This document shows, in pieces, positions 13,599-25,300 of a stretch of 64,000 nucleotides of DNA (position 1 is the stretch's first letter; every line of letters starts with the position of its first letter). The notes below the pieces were generated by a model. That model had not been told where the DNA came from and did not search any database. It saw nothing but the letters and a program-made list of their open reading frames with translations. Position numbers and translations under genes: made by a program. Origin of the DNA: Atopsyche davidsoni (Eukaryota > Arthropoda > Insecta > Trichoptera > Hydrobiosidae); assembly GCA_022113835.1 (NCBI GenBank), contig JAILWY010000023.1, positions 11,284,001-11,348,000 of the forward strand, given 5' to 3'.

Positions 13599-14453
13599 AA
13601 TCGGAATCGCCCTCATTACGGCGCGCCCGCGGTGCCCTTTTTTGTACGTGGAGAGATTATCTGCGCCTATGATAAGAGCCCGCCGACCCGTATGCCGATT
13701 GAAAATGTAATTATATGGAGAAACATCTTGATGATTATGAACATAAAACCACCTTGTTTTTATAGCTTAATTTCCTTCCCGGATAATTATTTTATAGATA
13801 GCACAATGTATTTTTTCACAATTATTTTGGGAGTTTTGTTTGTTTTTATTATTTTAAAAAAGAACGGAGTGTTGCGAATAATACGAGAACGGTAAAATGT
13901 AACAAGAATAAATAACAAAAAAATATTAAAGATAAACAACGTAAGCATATTTGAAAACAATGAATTAATTTGAATAAATATTACGAGAACGTCGCTAATT
14001 AATTTAGCAAAAAAAATTAATTTAGTACGATTTTTTTTATAAAGATATGACACGACGGGTTTACCAAATACCTAAATGGGAGGAAAATGCCTTGGAAAGA
14101 GCTTTAATTTCATGATAATGGGATATTTACTAAGCCCTTTTATATTATATTTTCCAAATGATGTATAATGTTTATAGACGCATTTGTATTGTTTTTTTAG
14201 AAGTTCAGAAACGAGTTCATTCAACGTTTTGAAATTTGGAGTATACATTTAACATTGAAAGTAATCTAGTGATCATGAGATACGAGTACGAGCAAGTGCA
14301 CTGGGCCATAAATCTTATCCTGTTTATCCGCAAAGAGCGGGCGATCTCAGAGAGTAGCACTGAAGAAATACGGCGGAAAGTTATTGAAACCCCAAACTGA
14401 TAACGCGCCTAAAAACTGATACAAAGTTAAACAATTTCCCAGTTTTTCCGGAC

Positions 14454-14475
14454 CCTCGCCGAAGCCGCGGCGATG
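14454..14475. repeat. Short GC-rich hairpin
   Basis: CCTCGCCG faces CGGCGATGG with a 6-base AAGCCG loop: six continuous pairs, then two more across a bulged T. It is weak on its own and is listed because it sits in the middle of a narrow GC tract like the stronger examples. Confidence 0.3.
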
Positions 14476-16527
14476 GCCGGCCGGACCGGGCACGTGCGGA
14501 CTCATCTTCAATAAACAAGGATAATCCAAGCCTCCCGACTTGCCCCGCTGCCGAGTTATGCCTTCTGTTCATTCTTGTTTACGATCCCGACGTTTTGTAT
14601 ACCACGCATCACACATTAAATACAAGTCATATGCAGACTGCGATACACGAAATGTACGTAAGTATGCGATAAAAAGTGTAAAAATTGAGTTTTATGCAAT
14701 GAGCATATTTTCTATATATCACACGTATATGAAAAATTAATACGACATAATAGCAAGTTTTAAAATTTTAAATTACGTAATTTTAGCGTTTATCTGTAGT
14801 AAATAGTAACTTTCTTTTAAAATGTACTAATATTAAACTATTAAAAAGATACCAAATTCAAGCATAAATAAGTGTATTACGATATGAAGAGGATATTTGT
14901 GCCTTTTGTTTTCCTTTTGATAAAACTGTTAAATTGAATCCATTAAATAAATGGCAAAGAAAAAATTAATCATATTTGTAATAAATAAAAAATAATATTT
15001 GACAAAAGTGTTTGAAAAATGAATATGTTTAAATGGCTTCGTTGATGTTAGCTCAATAATCAAAAATGATTTTTCTTTAGTATTATGAAATAGAGCCAGG
15101 CGTCTGGCAAATATTATTTTCTTACAACAGACTTCCGCGGCGTTGATTTGTCATGTCACACTGCTGTACTCCATTTTTGCAACAAAAAAGGCGAGAATAA
15201 AAAAACTTTTGTTTTACGAATTTGTAACTTTTTTAAACGAGTTTACGAAAAACATGAATATTTATTTTTACTTGTGCAAAACTCAAAATCGTTAGTCAAA
15301 AGACCTCAATTTGGAATTCATTTTTAACCCGATTTATTACAGAATATTTTTCAATCACTATATTACATTTAAAAAATGGGAATTTTTTTTTAAATAAGTA
15401 TAATTTATAAAAAATGCATATTGAAATTTCGTATATATCCTTACATTCTTTTAATCTTTAATCGTTAATATCCAAACCTACATATATTTTCTTCGCATAC
15501 GATAATGATATTATTCAACAAGGTGAATCTTAAAATTATTCGCCGGTGCCTAATAGAAATAATTTTTGTGGTGAATTTACGTAATATTACATAGGAGTGG
15601 GCAAATTGTCGACACGTGAACTCGCTGATTATTCAGTTTTACGGAAAATGTAACTAACTGACTATATGATGATTTCAATCAGCATGTCGGAGTTTAAAGA
15701 TCAACTTCATTGTGATTCTATTAAGTATTCCGACGTGAAGGCGCTTCAAAGAAAACCAGAACATGTGGGAGGAATGGTAATTGATGTAACCACATACATG
15801 AAACAGATGTAATGTTATATTATGTACCTACATAAGTCAGTTTTTTTTTAGTTCTTATTCTTTTTGTGAATCGTAAAACATTAACTGAATACGTACAAAA
15901 GTGTTTTGGGGCTTGTGATAAAAGATTAGTCCGCATTATTTGATAAAATATATAAAAACACGAAAAATATAGAATAAATGTATTTTGTTATCACCACAAC
16001 TAAATGCATAAAATAAGAAAAAGCAATAAATAATCATAGCTTCGCATTTACTCAAATTACAAAGTAATAACATCGCGGGGTGGAAATAAAAAAACTATCA
16101 CGTACTTTAGAAAAATGGCAATATTCAAGTACAATATTCAAGACACATTAAAAAGAAAGATAAAGAAATTTAATACGACGATGATATAAAACGTTTAATA
16201 TCATAAGGTATATCGGCGTAAGCCATAAAGACAAATATTGTCTCAAATATTAATACAGAAACAATGACAGTGACGAAATAGCCACTATAAAGCGGATATT
16301 ATATCCAGGACGGGTAAAGTAACGGCATGGAATTCGAGATGGGGAATGATAGAGACATATCAGGGGCCCGGCCGGCGCGAATAAAAAACAAAGGATCCCT
16401 CGCCCTGCCCGAATAACCGTCGATACATTTTATTACACTCACACCTGAAAAGTGAGTGAAAAGGAAACAAAGAAAGTTTTTCATATCGCGTGGTCGCAGC
16501 CGCGGCAATAACGTTAACGGCCGGTTG

Positions 16528-16535
16528 TGACGTCA
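16528..16535. promoter_or_regulatory. CRE palindrome TGACGTCA
   Basis: A perfect eight-base cyclic-AMP response element, the established target of CREB/ATF-type bZIP dimers. It sits in GTTGTGACGTCATG. One such site is expected in this length by chance, so regulatory use is unproven. Confidence 0.3.
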
Positions 16536-16768
16536 TGAAGGCGGATACTCTTGTCGTAAAAGTGCTCCCAAATTGAATTATTAATGAAAAACAAATAGTT
16601 TATTGACGTTTTTACGGCGGTAGAAGTGTACGCAGAAATATCAATTATTATTGACCGCGATTCGAAATGAATTCGGGCGGTTTCGAGCGTGAAATTGAAC
16701 TTTTCTGTTTGTGCAGATCCACTCGATCCAAAAATATCACTGAATATTTGCAATATGGAGTTCTATAA

Positions 16769-16770
<2 letters not shown>

Positions 16771-16830
<60 letters not shown>

Positions 16831-16866
16831 TTTATATATATTATATATAATATATTTTATATATTA

Positions 16867-16907
<41 letters not shown>

Positions 16908-16915
16908 TATATATG
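16771..16915. repeat. Long TA-rich microsatellite
   Basis: (TA)n with interspersed TATTTTATATA units and one CATA interruption. The interrupted part (16823-16870) is made of inverted TATAATATATTTTATA blocks, consistent with slippage and foldback replication. Confidence 0.9.
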
Positions 16916-18197
16916 TACTGTTTCATAAAGCAAATCGGTGTGATATTTCGTTTGACGACACCGCTGCTTGTATTTACAAGTTATGAATTTATTGAACGGA
17001 AAAAAATATATATTCGGCTCAGTAGTCATCATATTATAATTTTGAACTCCAACCCTTCCCTATAAAAATATCGCAATATTGGAAAAGTTGCGAATACGAT
17101 ACGTCGCATTATTTGCTAGCTCTTCCATTGGCGAATAGACAATATTTATTCTGGGCAGCATTACAAATCAATCGCCGTGATGTATTCCGCGGATTTTCTT
17201 TCTATTCCTATCCGATCAAACTGAAATGGTCCCCCGCAGTGTATGCATATTTCACAATATCCCCGCACTGTCGGCTATGTATCGGAGGTCCGAATAAGAA
17301 AGGAGATTTGAATAATAGGGTCCTCGGCGACACTTCCGCGCAGGGCGGCCCGGGCGCTCAGCCAGAAGCGCCGCAACTTACGAGTTGCGGATGGCGTCTG
17401 AAATTTACAAAACTCCTTAGCATCCGCCAAGGCCTCGGCGGAAATCTAATACGAGTGACCGATTTTACGCATCCAGTGAGGAGACCCGAAAGAAAACTAA
17501 AGCAGGTGTATTAACTTTGCGGCGCGCGGTTGTCGAGTTATCACTCCAGTGGCGCGCTCCGTCAGGAAAAACTTTCATAGAAACTCATCATATCTTAGGG
17601 TGACTTTAATTTTACCAACGCGACTCAAATTTAACAGGGGTCGCTGGGAGTTCGAATTTTTTTCGCTATCCATAAAAGTGGAGAAATCGTTAATTAATAT
17701 TTCGATTCGCTGCAAAATCGGTTCTCGAACGGTCAAAAAATAGCGAGAGCTCGGCGAAGAGATTCGATCATCTGCATTTCTCGGCACGACGCACTCGGCG
17801 GGCACTCCTCGCACGTCACTCGGCACATCACCGTGGGGTGCGGGCGGACTCGTCGCACTCTCGCCGCCGAAGCACTGAACTTGCACATTTTCACAAGCGA
17901 AGATCGCCCCGCCATCGGCGGGACCCAAACTTGAATATCATTAGACTGCCAATAGTGACAGAGCGCGGGGGAGTCCCGGAGAACTTCACTGACGGTTCGG
18001 ATCGGCGATGGAAAATTAGGCCACACTTTAGGCCGTCCGGAAAGTTTCGCGAGTCCCGCGACGAGTGCGGTTCCGTAAGGGCGAGGCCCGCGCCACCGTA
18101 CGTCGCTCCGCCAGCGGGCGCGCAGCCGACTGAGCCGCGGGCGGCGAGCGACCGGCGGCGGGCGGCGGGCGGAGGGCGGCGGCCGCGCAAGCCCCGG
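16916..18197. other. GC-rich mosaic, no gene called
   Basis: From about 17320 to 18200 this is the first extended GC-rich stretch of the window. It holds overlapping inverted repeats at 17371-17441 and many CACTCGGC-like words between 17760 and 17830. Frames of 130-160 codons are open on both strands at once, as expected from composition. A promoter-type CpG-rich region is possible, but no transcript start can be seen. Confidence 0.45.
17371..17441. repeat. Three overlapping, mutually exclusive inverted repeats
   Basis: Hairpin A is CCGCAACT/AGTTGCGG (17371-17378 with 17383-17390, TACG loop). The right arm of A overlaps GCGGATG (17387-17393), which pairs with CATCCGC (17421-17427). That arm in turn overlaps CCGCC (17424-17428), which pairs with GGCGG (17437-17441). 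Only alternate hairpins can form together. This layout is like attenuators and riboswitches, but nothing shows that it is transcribed. Confidence 0.45.
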
Positions 18198-18269
18198 CCC
18201 TGCCGCCCTGCCGCCCTGCCGCCCTGCCGCCCTGCCGCCCTGCCGCCCTGCCGCCCTGCCGCCCTGCCG
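18198..18269. repeat. Perfect minisatellite (CCCTGCCG)9
   Basis: Exactly nine uninterrupted copies of the octamer CCCTGCCG, 72 bp, at the end of a GC-rich tract. Because 8 is not a multiple of 3, translations cycle through all frames and give proline/alanine/arginine-rich strings; these are not proteins. Perfect identity implies recent expansion or strong homogenisation. A second nine-copy octamer array with a different unit lies at 60869-60940. Confidence 0.95.
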
Positions 18270-19049
18270 ACGCCGTCTTTGAACGTCATTATTGCCGCGT
18301 TAGATTGTTCCCGTTAATGAAGCCGCTGCTGCATTTGGCTCAACGGACACCGGCAGGAAGATGTCGCACGGTGCATTTTTTAAATTGAAAAATACGCGAG
18401 ATTATTGCACAAAGCTTCAATTTTATCTACAATATTTTATCATACTTTTCTTGTATACACCCAAAAACAATATTAAAAAAACTAATCAAAAATTATAATA
18501 CAAATTTATTGCTGAATATAGTCTATGTTTAAGATAATTTAAGTTAAATCTTAAGTGATGAAACACCAATTTTTCAATACAATTACGATTCAAATTCATT
18601 AATCTTAATATTTATTTGTAAAAATAAAACTAACTTATTTCAAGTGTCCACACCAAATTGGGAGACTAAGTCGAAGTAAAAATTGGTCAAAAATCGTAGA
18701 TCCTGGTTTTCATGACACCGCCCTCAATTATGAAACGTTCGCATTTGGCTTCCTATCGAATATTTATAATAAATAACGACTATGTATGACCAATATAACA
18801 CTTGCAGTAACAATCCGATTCATATAAATGTATATATATATAAATATAAATATAGTAGAAAATACAAAAACCCAATGCAGACGCAAAGTATTGTGAGGCA
18901 AGTATGTAAAAATACGGTTCGAATCAAAAAGATATTAATTTGCCGTCAGCAGAATCAGGGCGCTCGGGCCGCAGAACGCAAAAAAAGCAACGTTTGAGTT
19001 TTGTTAGAATTAATACGACGTGAATAAATTATTCAACAACGTATTGAGA

Positions 19050-19105
19050 CCGGGCCCGCCTGTCCGCGGCGCTCGCGGCCCGGCGGCCCCGCGCGGGCGA
19101 GCCGG
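19050..19105. repeat. GC-rich inverted repeat with 33-base loop
   Basis: CCGG-GCCCGC (19050-19059) pairs with GCGGGC-(GAG)-CCGG (19093-19105): ten pairs with a 3-base bulge around a 33-base loop that contains a smaller CCGCG/CGCGG hairpin. The hairpins at 50153 and 59995 also have 33-base loops. The region is very GC-rich, so chance pairing is more likely here. Confidence 0.35.
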
Positions 19106-19280
19106 CCAGTATTTCGGGGATATCGCAAAAATGGGCTCACTTTGAAGCGCTGGGGGTTCATGTTTCGTCACTGAGTGTGTATAGGAAACAAGAGTGATAT
19201 GTGAAACTTGTCTCGGAAATGAAATTTTTGTCAGTCTTAAATGACACTCTCGAACTAATGAACGAAATCCAGTGGTTTTG

Positions 19281-19303
19281 TATGGAATATTGCATATTCC
19301 ATA
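19281..19303. repeat. 9-bp perfect palindromic hairpin
   Basis: TATGGAATA and TATTCCATA are exact reverse complements around a 5-base TTGCA spacer. It lies in AT-rich DNA. It could be a dimeric transcription-factor site or a chance palindrome. Confidence 0.4.
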
Positions 19304-21017
19304 TATCAACTGATTTTAGCAGTAGGATAAATTATAATTAATACATACACAGTAAAAAGTATTTACGTGGTTCGCATATGATCGTCCGGTAATCAGGTCG
19401 GCGCCTTCGTTCAGAGGGGCAGCAGAGCGGGTCTGTTTATGGGCCAGCCCGAGGCGTAGGGGGTGCGATTAATGGCGATGGCTAAAAGACGTAATAAGGA
19501 GCCAAATTACGTGAGATTGACAAGATCGGTCTTCTGATGGGAGACGAACGCTTGAGGGGCTTGCAAGACTGTACGCATCATTGATAGATATATTTTTTCG
19601 AAAATAAGCGGCCAAGAAATACCGCGGTAATTTTTATAATTTTTTTTTAAATCCACTTAATTTAAAAATTAGTTAAAAAGAATAAAAATACCATTATTCA
19701 ATGCATATCCCTTCATAATTAATTTAAAGACTTGAATACACCAACAACGCTTAACTAAATAATACTTATTTCAAATAATACATATGTACGTCCTAAAATT
19801 TTACAAGGAACAGAAGAACTTTTGATGGTAGTTACTTGAAAAAAAATATTTATAGATAATAATCTAATTAAAAAAAATATATTTCCCAATATCAAATTGT
19901 ATATTTATATATATACTTACACTCCAGTAACGATTCAAAAATATAATTGAGAACCAAAACGCAATGCTTATTTACGTAAAATACGAGAAACTCTATTGAA
20001 AAAAATTCCAAGTACGTCATTTATATTTTTTAAATTCAAATCAGTTTAAAAACAAAAAGTGGCTCAAGAATGCTATAAATAATTATGAATGATTGTTTAA
20101 CTGTGAATCTATAAAAAGCTCTCGTTATAATCAGTAAATAATTTAAAAGGCTTCAATCCAGGTCTCTTATTTCGCATTCCGGTTATGAATTCGTTTTTCT
20201 ATTTAAAAAAAATAACAAAGCGCTTTAAAATTAAAAGTACTCAACAAAAAATTCTGAGGTTTCCGTCGATAAGTCATCACGTTCTACAAACCATCGGAGA
20301 CCTCTTAATTGTGAGCTTCGATTGACTGTTGCGGGAAAAGAATTTTTCTGCGTAATTTTTTACACAGTAAATAAATAAATGCGCTAACAGTTGAATAAAG
20401 ATAAAACACTCAATTATCTTTTTGCCAACGATTTGAGGTTATCGTCAATCACGAAATGTAAATACTATGCCGCTTCCAATTCATTTTATATCATAAATAA
20501 ATACCCGCCCATAATTTGTGTATAAATTATATTCCCCTAGATTAATTTAAATCATCTCATAGACAAATAAAACGTTAAAACGACTACGCGATCAAACAAT
20601 TACAGGAAATTCGCGAACATGCCATTTGTAAAACACAAGTCCATTTATTTGAAATTCAACTGAAAAATGCTGCCATAAGCGTTGGAGGGAGTTACAGCTT
20701 AAATTTATGTGTTTTGTGATAAACATACAAGGGCTTGCGTAAATTTCTTAATCAAAGTCATAATGTCATGAGATCCAGCAAGTTATGCGATGTTTCGGGA
20801 ATAGATAAACGAACAAATAACGCCGCTCGCGGGTTCGGCGGAGTTGGGCGTACTTTTGACGAGTGGCGCCGTAAAACCGAACAGCGGATCGTCGGGGAAG
20901 GAAGTTCGGCAGTCAAAATGATGGATACATTCGGGAACTTGAGGCGTAAATAAAAACATTCCCAGTCACTACTTTTCTCGTTTGTGTGGATCAGTTCAAT
21001 TTCCAGTAATTCAAACA

Positions 21018-21059
21018 CAAGTAGGCACCGGCGAGCGCGCGCTCCGCAGCGCCTACTTG
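21018..21059. repeat. Nested palindrome, 42 bases
   Basis: The outer arms CAAGTAGGC and GCCTACTTG pair perfectly over 9 bp. Centred inside them is a perfect 12-bp palindrome, GAGCGCGCGCTC (21033-21044). The spacers between outer and inner stems are 6 and 4 bases. The two-layer symmetry in an isolated GC patch is hard to get by chance. The left spacer contains CCGGCGAGC, a word also found at 30407 and in the hairpin at 39633. Confidence 0.55.
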
Positions 21060-22365
21060 AGCGTCGGTGGGCTCCGATGTGCTGCCGTTACATAATACGC
21101 ACCCCTGTACTATCATTGACATTTGGAAATATGACAATGGTTTTAATGGCAAAACTTTCACGAAAAAATTAAAATGAATAAAACATAATACTGGTGAATA
21201 TAACAACGCATACAACATATTCCTATTAATAAATACAAAGAGCATGTTGTAAGCTCTTTAGCGGATGAGATAAGCGCGAAAAAAAACAACGCACGGGTAT
21301 TTGACAAGTTTTGAATAATTCAATAGGTATTATATTATTCATTTGGTTTAATATTAATTTTATGTTGGTACTCAAATAAATATAAATTTATTATTAACAT
21401 ACATAAAGCATCGAATATTGACTCGGTATTCCGTACTTTGTTATGTAAAAAAATAATATCAAATGTTTTATTTAATCATCATGATTTATATATATATATA
21501 CATATAATAGAAAAAATATATATATATACATTAAACTTATTTTATATTTTATCAATAATTCATCTTTAAATTGCAATCATTTCAAGAATTACTTAAAATA
21601 AAGTAATTATTGGTTGTGAAATAAATATCCTTACACTTATTTAAAATAGTCACCCAAATATGACTTTTTATAAAATTATGACGCAGGGTAAAATTTAAAT
21701 ATCCTGTTGTCCCTTACAAATAAAAACACCAAGGTGAGGAAATCGCGTGCACGTAATTCGAAAAGATAGATTTCATAAGGACAGCTTTGTTTACAAAAGA
21801 GCTGCAGGGGCTCCGGGCGACACATTCGGGCCGAGCACGCAGTCGACTTAGCATCGAATAAAATAGTCTGCATTTTCAGATAACAAAACAACATTATTAC
21901 TCGAATACCGATGGTATCACCTGATATACTACTAATGAAAGTAAACTGTTATGGGGTTTGTATTTTTATAACTAACATTCATGAAATGCTGCTTTTATAA
22001 CTTCAATTACAGTATAAGTATTCATTATCACCTAATATTTATAAATATAAATAAAATTGTTCAAAAATTTACGACCGAAAGCTCGTAAAAGAGTTCGGAG
22101 TAAGAGTTGATAAAGAATAAACATGTTGCTTTTCAAATATTAAGAAAGTAGTTTTATGTATTATACGACCTATCATAAGTCTCGAGAAGGGGTCGGTCGA
22201 AACCAAAACTAACAACCCTTATAAACCGAGGATAAAAAAAGTTATAATAAAAGCGTGACGAGTCGAGAGTGCCCGAAACAATACTGAAAACTCCCGGAGA
22301 AGGGTTCCAGAATTTGGTATTCCAATGCTCGAGGAGTCGCAAGACAAAGCGCTTTCCGGGCCCGA

Positions 22366-22396
22366 GCGCCGCCGGTGAACAATACCCGGCCGGCGC
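22366..22396. repeat. 31-base GC-rich hairpin with one bulge
   Basis: GCGCCGCCGG faces CCGGCCGGCGC: ten pairs with a single bulged C, closing a 10-base loop, TGAACAATAC. The AT-rich loop between pure GC arms argues against simple GC-run pairing. Confidence 0.5.
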
Positions 22397-25300
22397 GCAC
22401 GGCCGCCATCACTTTTCAGGCACATTCTTTTAAAGTATTTTAATGGGGAGCGGTACATATGCTGACTAGCCAAGCGGTGCCAGAGAGCTCGTCATCGAGA
22501 GGAGACAATTCCGCTAAAAAGATAAACCTAAACGAATACATTGTGAAAATAAGAGTGCTAATTTATATAGTAAAATAACAAGAAAGTTGCTTACAATCGG
22601 ATTTGCCGATTCGGTAATGGTAGTTTAGAATGTCTTCCGTCTGGTGTACGAGTCGATTCGTTTGCAGAAAGTGATTAGTAAGCGGAGCGACACCAGAACT
22701 GAGTGAAAAACCACGGTAGCGATGCTGTTCAAAATTGAAAACGATTTGGAGCCACCGCCGCGGAGGCTTTAAATATGGATGGTTTTTGTTATTCTTTTCA
22801 CAGCGAAGTAACAAGCGCACTCCGGGCCGACATTATTAATTTAATAACAACTGCTCCAGAGCGATAAATCAAAAACGAATTCGACGAATAACACGGTACG
22901 GCATAAATTCAATTACTACCCGCCCATTCGATAACAATAATAAATTCGTAATAATTTCATATTCCGCACGAGCTCGACACGTATTCATCACAAAACTGGT
23001 GAATTTTGTTTTAATTTAGTTATATCATTAATAAAATGCACTAATTCAATTTTAAAAGTCATACGCTTTTTACGTAGCTAATTCCTTTTTGTTTTGTGCG
23101 TACATGTAAAGCCGCATATATAGCAACCGCACAATCGAAGTTCAGCCAATAAATATAGAAATATGAAAACTACTTAAAACAATAAAATATCACACCGCAT
23201 AATCCAATATCTACCAACTGCCGATATCACTTCAAAAACTTTGGTGTGAAAGTCGATTCCTGGTAATTCTATGATTCGGAACGCTTCGACGTAGTTCTGC
23301 TTTTACAGGTACGGTAATATACTGTGATGCCTATATCACATTTCCCATGTAACGCGTATGATGGATAATGCAATGTCTGTACTGAATCATCCACCCGAAA
23401 CATAACATCAGCTCTTGAGATAATCAGAACCACCCCCACCCCCCGTAATACTCGAGATTGAATATTTGGCAAAGTTACACGAAAAGCAGGGTCGGATTAC
23501 CTCACGAGAGAGGAGTCCTTTTCAATATCAGATTTCATTCGCGTCGTTTCGTCTCCCGCGTTGGCTCGGCACTGAGGAATTCGCACATTAAATCTGACGA
23601 AACTCTCAGGTTTTTTAGATCTATATAGTATATGCTAAAAATAAATCTCAAATACCTTGTATGAAATATAATATGATAGAAAAAATGTCAACGGAATTAT
23701 CGACGGGTTATTCGATCGCAGACACCTCAGTTACTAAAGAAGGTTCGCACAATAAACAATTAAAAAGAATTTACCAACATCAAAATTATAGTCAATCTCA
23801 TTAAATAACGAATCCATATTGTCAACAACTTACAAATTCCCGCAGTGAATTGTTCTGTCAATACACCGAGAAAACACAGAAAGGGTAGGAATTTAATACA
23901 GAATTGCCGCAACTCGACACGTTTCCATTTAAATGCGAATGAGCGACGAACTCGTTTGACGCGACACCTTGGGAGTGTTCACCGTTACTGAGCACATCAC
24001 ATCATTAATTTTGACGGCTATGTCCGGACTATAATCGTGAAAATCAATATTCGATGAGATTCTGAAGCAAATGCAATCAATAACAGGTGCGGTTTGCATC
24101 TAGCGACGTAATAATTGGATCTATTTGTATGCAGATTCCTATTGCATTCAGTCCCACCTGATGGCTGCGACACTCCGCTGCGGGCTCGTCTTATCTACGA
24201 TTCCCGTATAACTCGACTGCTAAATGAAGTATTACATTTGCGGATATATAAAAAAAACATTTATTGAAAACATAACCCATAACACGGCGACATATTATTA
24301 CTTAAGGGATCGATAGCGACTCGTGTAAGTTAATACCTAATCGCATCAATAATCAAAGAAAACCTAACACAACTACGCCCAGTAAAACCGACAGCGACGA
24401 TATTATTTTTACAAGGTTATCCGAAATTATTTATAATAATTCCAGGATTTCGAAGCCGGCGCTGCGAGAAGGCCCGGTAATTAAATGCAACTGCTTCACA
24501 GCAGCAAAAAATGAAACAAAAAACGCGTAATAAAAAAGCGCAAATGGAAAGTTTGCAGATAAATATTGCATGAGTTCTCCCCCTTTGGCTTCCACTTTTT
24601 CTCATATCTGATCTGGACAGCTTTAAAAGTTCATAACTGTTATACTCCCAAGTTCGCAGCCATAAATATGTAGCGGGGAGCGACTGGGCGCGTACTAACG
24701 CGCGGCGCCCGCACACCGATTGTTTTTTGAAATCTCCACAAAGAGCACAGTTTATTCTCCAGGCTAACTCATTTACATTTATTGAGACAGAATAGTAAGC
24801 GAATGGTCCGCGCATTTGAGCGCTCTTTGGCAATATCAACAGTAAAATAAGGTTGATATTAAAATTCACGAGTCGGCTAATTTACCAAGTCATACGTAGC
24901 ATGCTACAACTTAATTACATTCACTTGTATTGCGGCCGCCGGCTCGAAAGATGTACGAGTATATTGAACAGGCGAATGAATATTTTAGCACTGCGTCGCG
25001 AGCAATTGATGTTGCTAGTCTGATTACACACTTATTTTCAAAATGGTTAACACCCCCCCCTTCCCTTTGGTACATGATAAGGTTTATTTTTCAACATTGT
25101 TATCTCAAAGCTAGACATTAGGAGCATGAAAAAAATATTTATTTTCATTTGAAAAGTGTTTTTAAATCATGGCAAAATACAAAAATATAAATAAGCTTGA
25201 AAGTTATAAAACAGTTAAAGCAAAGTCAGAGTCGGAGTAAATTTAAACTAATTTTTAAAATTATTAAAGAAGACGAAGACGCGTCTCTTGCGATTTCCAT

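Larger units (their letters stand above)
13268..16770. other. Non-coding block, largely AT-rich
   Basis: A GC tract at about 13480-13640 and a smaller one at 14440-14480 carry short hairpins. From about 14700 to 16300 the sequence is an AT-rich plain with no recognisable feature. A perfect CRE palindrome is at 16528. No exon is supported. Confidence 0.6.
18270..24999. other. Non-coding block: AT plains with isolated GC tracts
   Basis: GC tracts occur at about 19040-19115, 20820-20900, 21020-21060, 22330-22410 and 24660-24720. Long AT-rich plains (18360-18960, 19560-20730, 21300-22150) show nothing beyond short TA runs, such as 21486-21530. No exon, tRNA or transposon end was recognised. Confidence 0.55.
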
